From positions 1 through 5,594 of the forward strand of contig DQVH01000155.1 of the NCBI GenBank assembly GCA_015661855.1: a stretch of DNA of 5,594 nt, read 5' to 3'. Source of the DNA: Desulfurococcales archaeon (GTDB lineage: Archaea > Thermoproteota > Thermoprotei_A > CAZTBM01 > SZUA-1508). Made by a program: the position numbers and the translations under genes. Shown piece by piece: positions 5,418 through 5,594 of this stretch. Numbering within the stretch: position 1 is the stretch's first letter; each line of letters opens with the position of its first letter. The notes below the pieces were generated by a model. The model was given only the letters and a program-made list of their open reading frames with translations. It did no database searches and was not told the origin of the DNA.

Positions 5418-5594
5418 ATGATTAAAATAGGTTTACGTAGAGTAAAAGTTAGAAGGAGAAGTCAACATATTATAGCTATTCTATCTATTACATTGGCGTT
5501 CACATATTTACTATTAATGATGATTATAGCTGAAGTGTACGACCCTAATAAGACCATACTAGTGGCTGGTGGAGCTTTAAAAATACCCTACAAC
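5418..5594 (+). CDS. Partial membrane-anchored protein, possible pilin-like subunit (cut by right edge)
   Basis: The first 59 codons of a gene that runs off the right edge. ATG 5418 follows AAGGTG (5404-5409) by 8 bases, and the gene begins 12 bases after the stop of the platform gene, so it belongs to the same operon. The N terminus is strongly basic (residues 1-14, ending VRRRSQ). A single hydrophobic helix HIIAILSITLAFTYLLLMMI follows, then a polar region starting AEVYDPNKT. This basic-then-hydrophobic layout is that of class III (type IV pilin) signal peptides, with a possible prepilin cleavage after S15. An ordinary N-terminally anchored accessory protein is the main alternative. Position next to the motor and platform genes favours a filament or accessory subunit. 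Too little is present for a family name. Confidence 0.75.
   Translation, partial: MIKIGLRRVKVRRRSQHIIAILSITLAFTYLLLMMIIAEVYDPNKTILVAGGALKIPYN

Overview
The window looks like chromosomal DNA from a hyperthermophilic archaeon, most likely a crenarchaeon of the Thermoprotei. It is AT-rich, uses AGA/AGG and ATA codons heavily, and starts genes with GTG behind AGGTG or AAGGTG Shine-Dalgarno sites spaced 8-9 bases from the start. It carries a two-domain protein disulfide oxidoreductase of the kind typical of hyperthermophiles, and an archaeal type IV pilus/archaellum-type secretion ATPase. I cannot name the species.

Left part (1-625): the first 84 bases hold the N-terminal 28 codons of a minus-strand gene that runs off the left edge; its start resembles MoeA-type molybdopterin biosynthesis proteins. 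About 260 bases follow with no convincing gene. Next is a small minus-strand reading frame (343-531) of unknown function that has its own TATA-like box and Shine-Dalgarno site.

Middle (626-1530): a minus-strand disulfide oxidoreductase gene with CPHC and CPYC active sites, then a 266-base divergent intergenic region. That region holds core promoter elements for both directions, two palindromes and several short direct repeats.

Right part (1531-5594): a tightly packed plus-strand operon. The first gene is a GspE/FlaI-type secretion ATPase interrupted in frame by a 478-residue class 1 intein. The second overlaps it by 10 bases and encodes a half-size GspF/TadC-type membrane platform protein. 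The third starts 12 bases further on, is cut by the right edge, and begins with an arginine-rich segment followed by one hydrophobic helix, like a pilin-type subunit. Together they look like the motor, platform and possibly a filament subunit of a type IV pilus-like machine. No archaellum genes are in view, so the filament type is undetermined.

The most notable object is the intein. It splits the conserved EDITCDG motif of the ATPase N-terminal region. Its splicing residues are intact (Cys1, TPYH block, His-Asn end, Cys+1), while both catalytic acidic positions of its LAGLIDADG endonuclease appear lost. The ATPase must therefore be spliced to be normal, but the element probably no longer homes.
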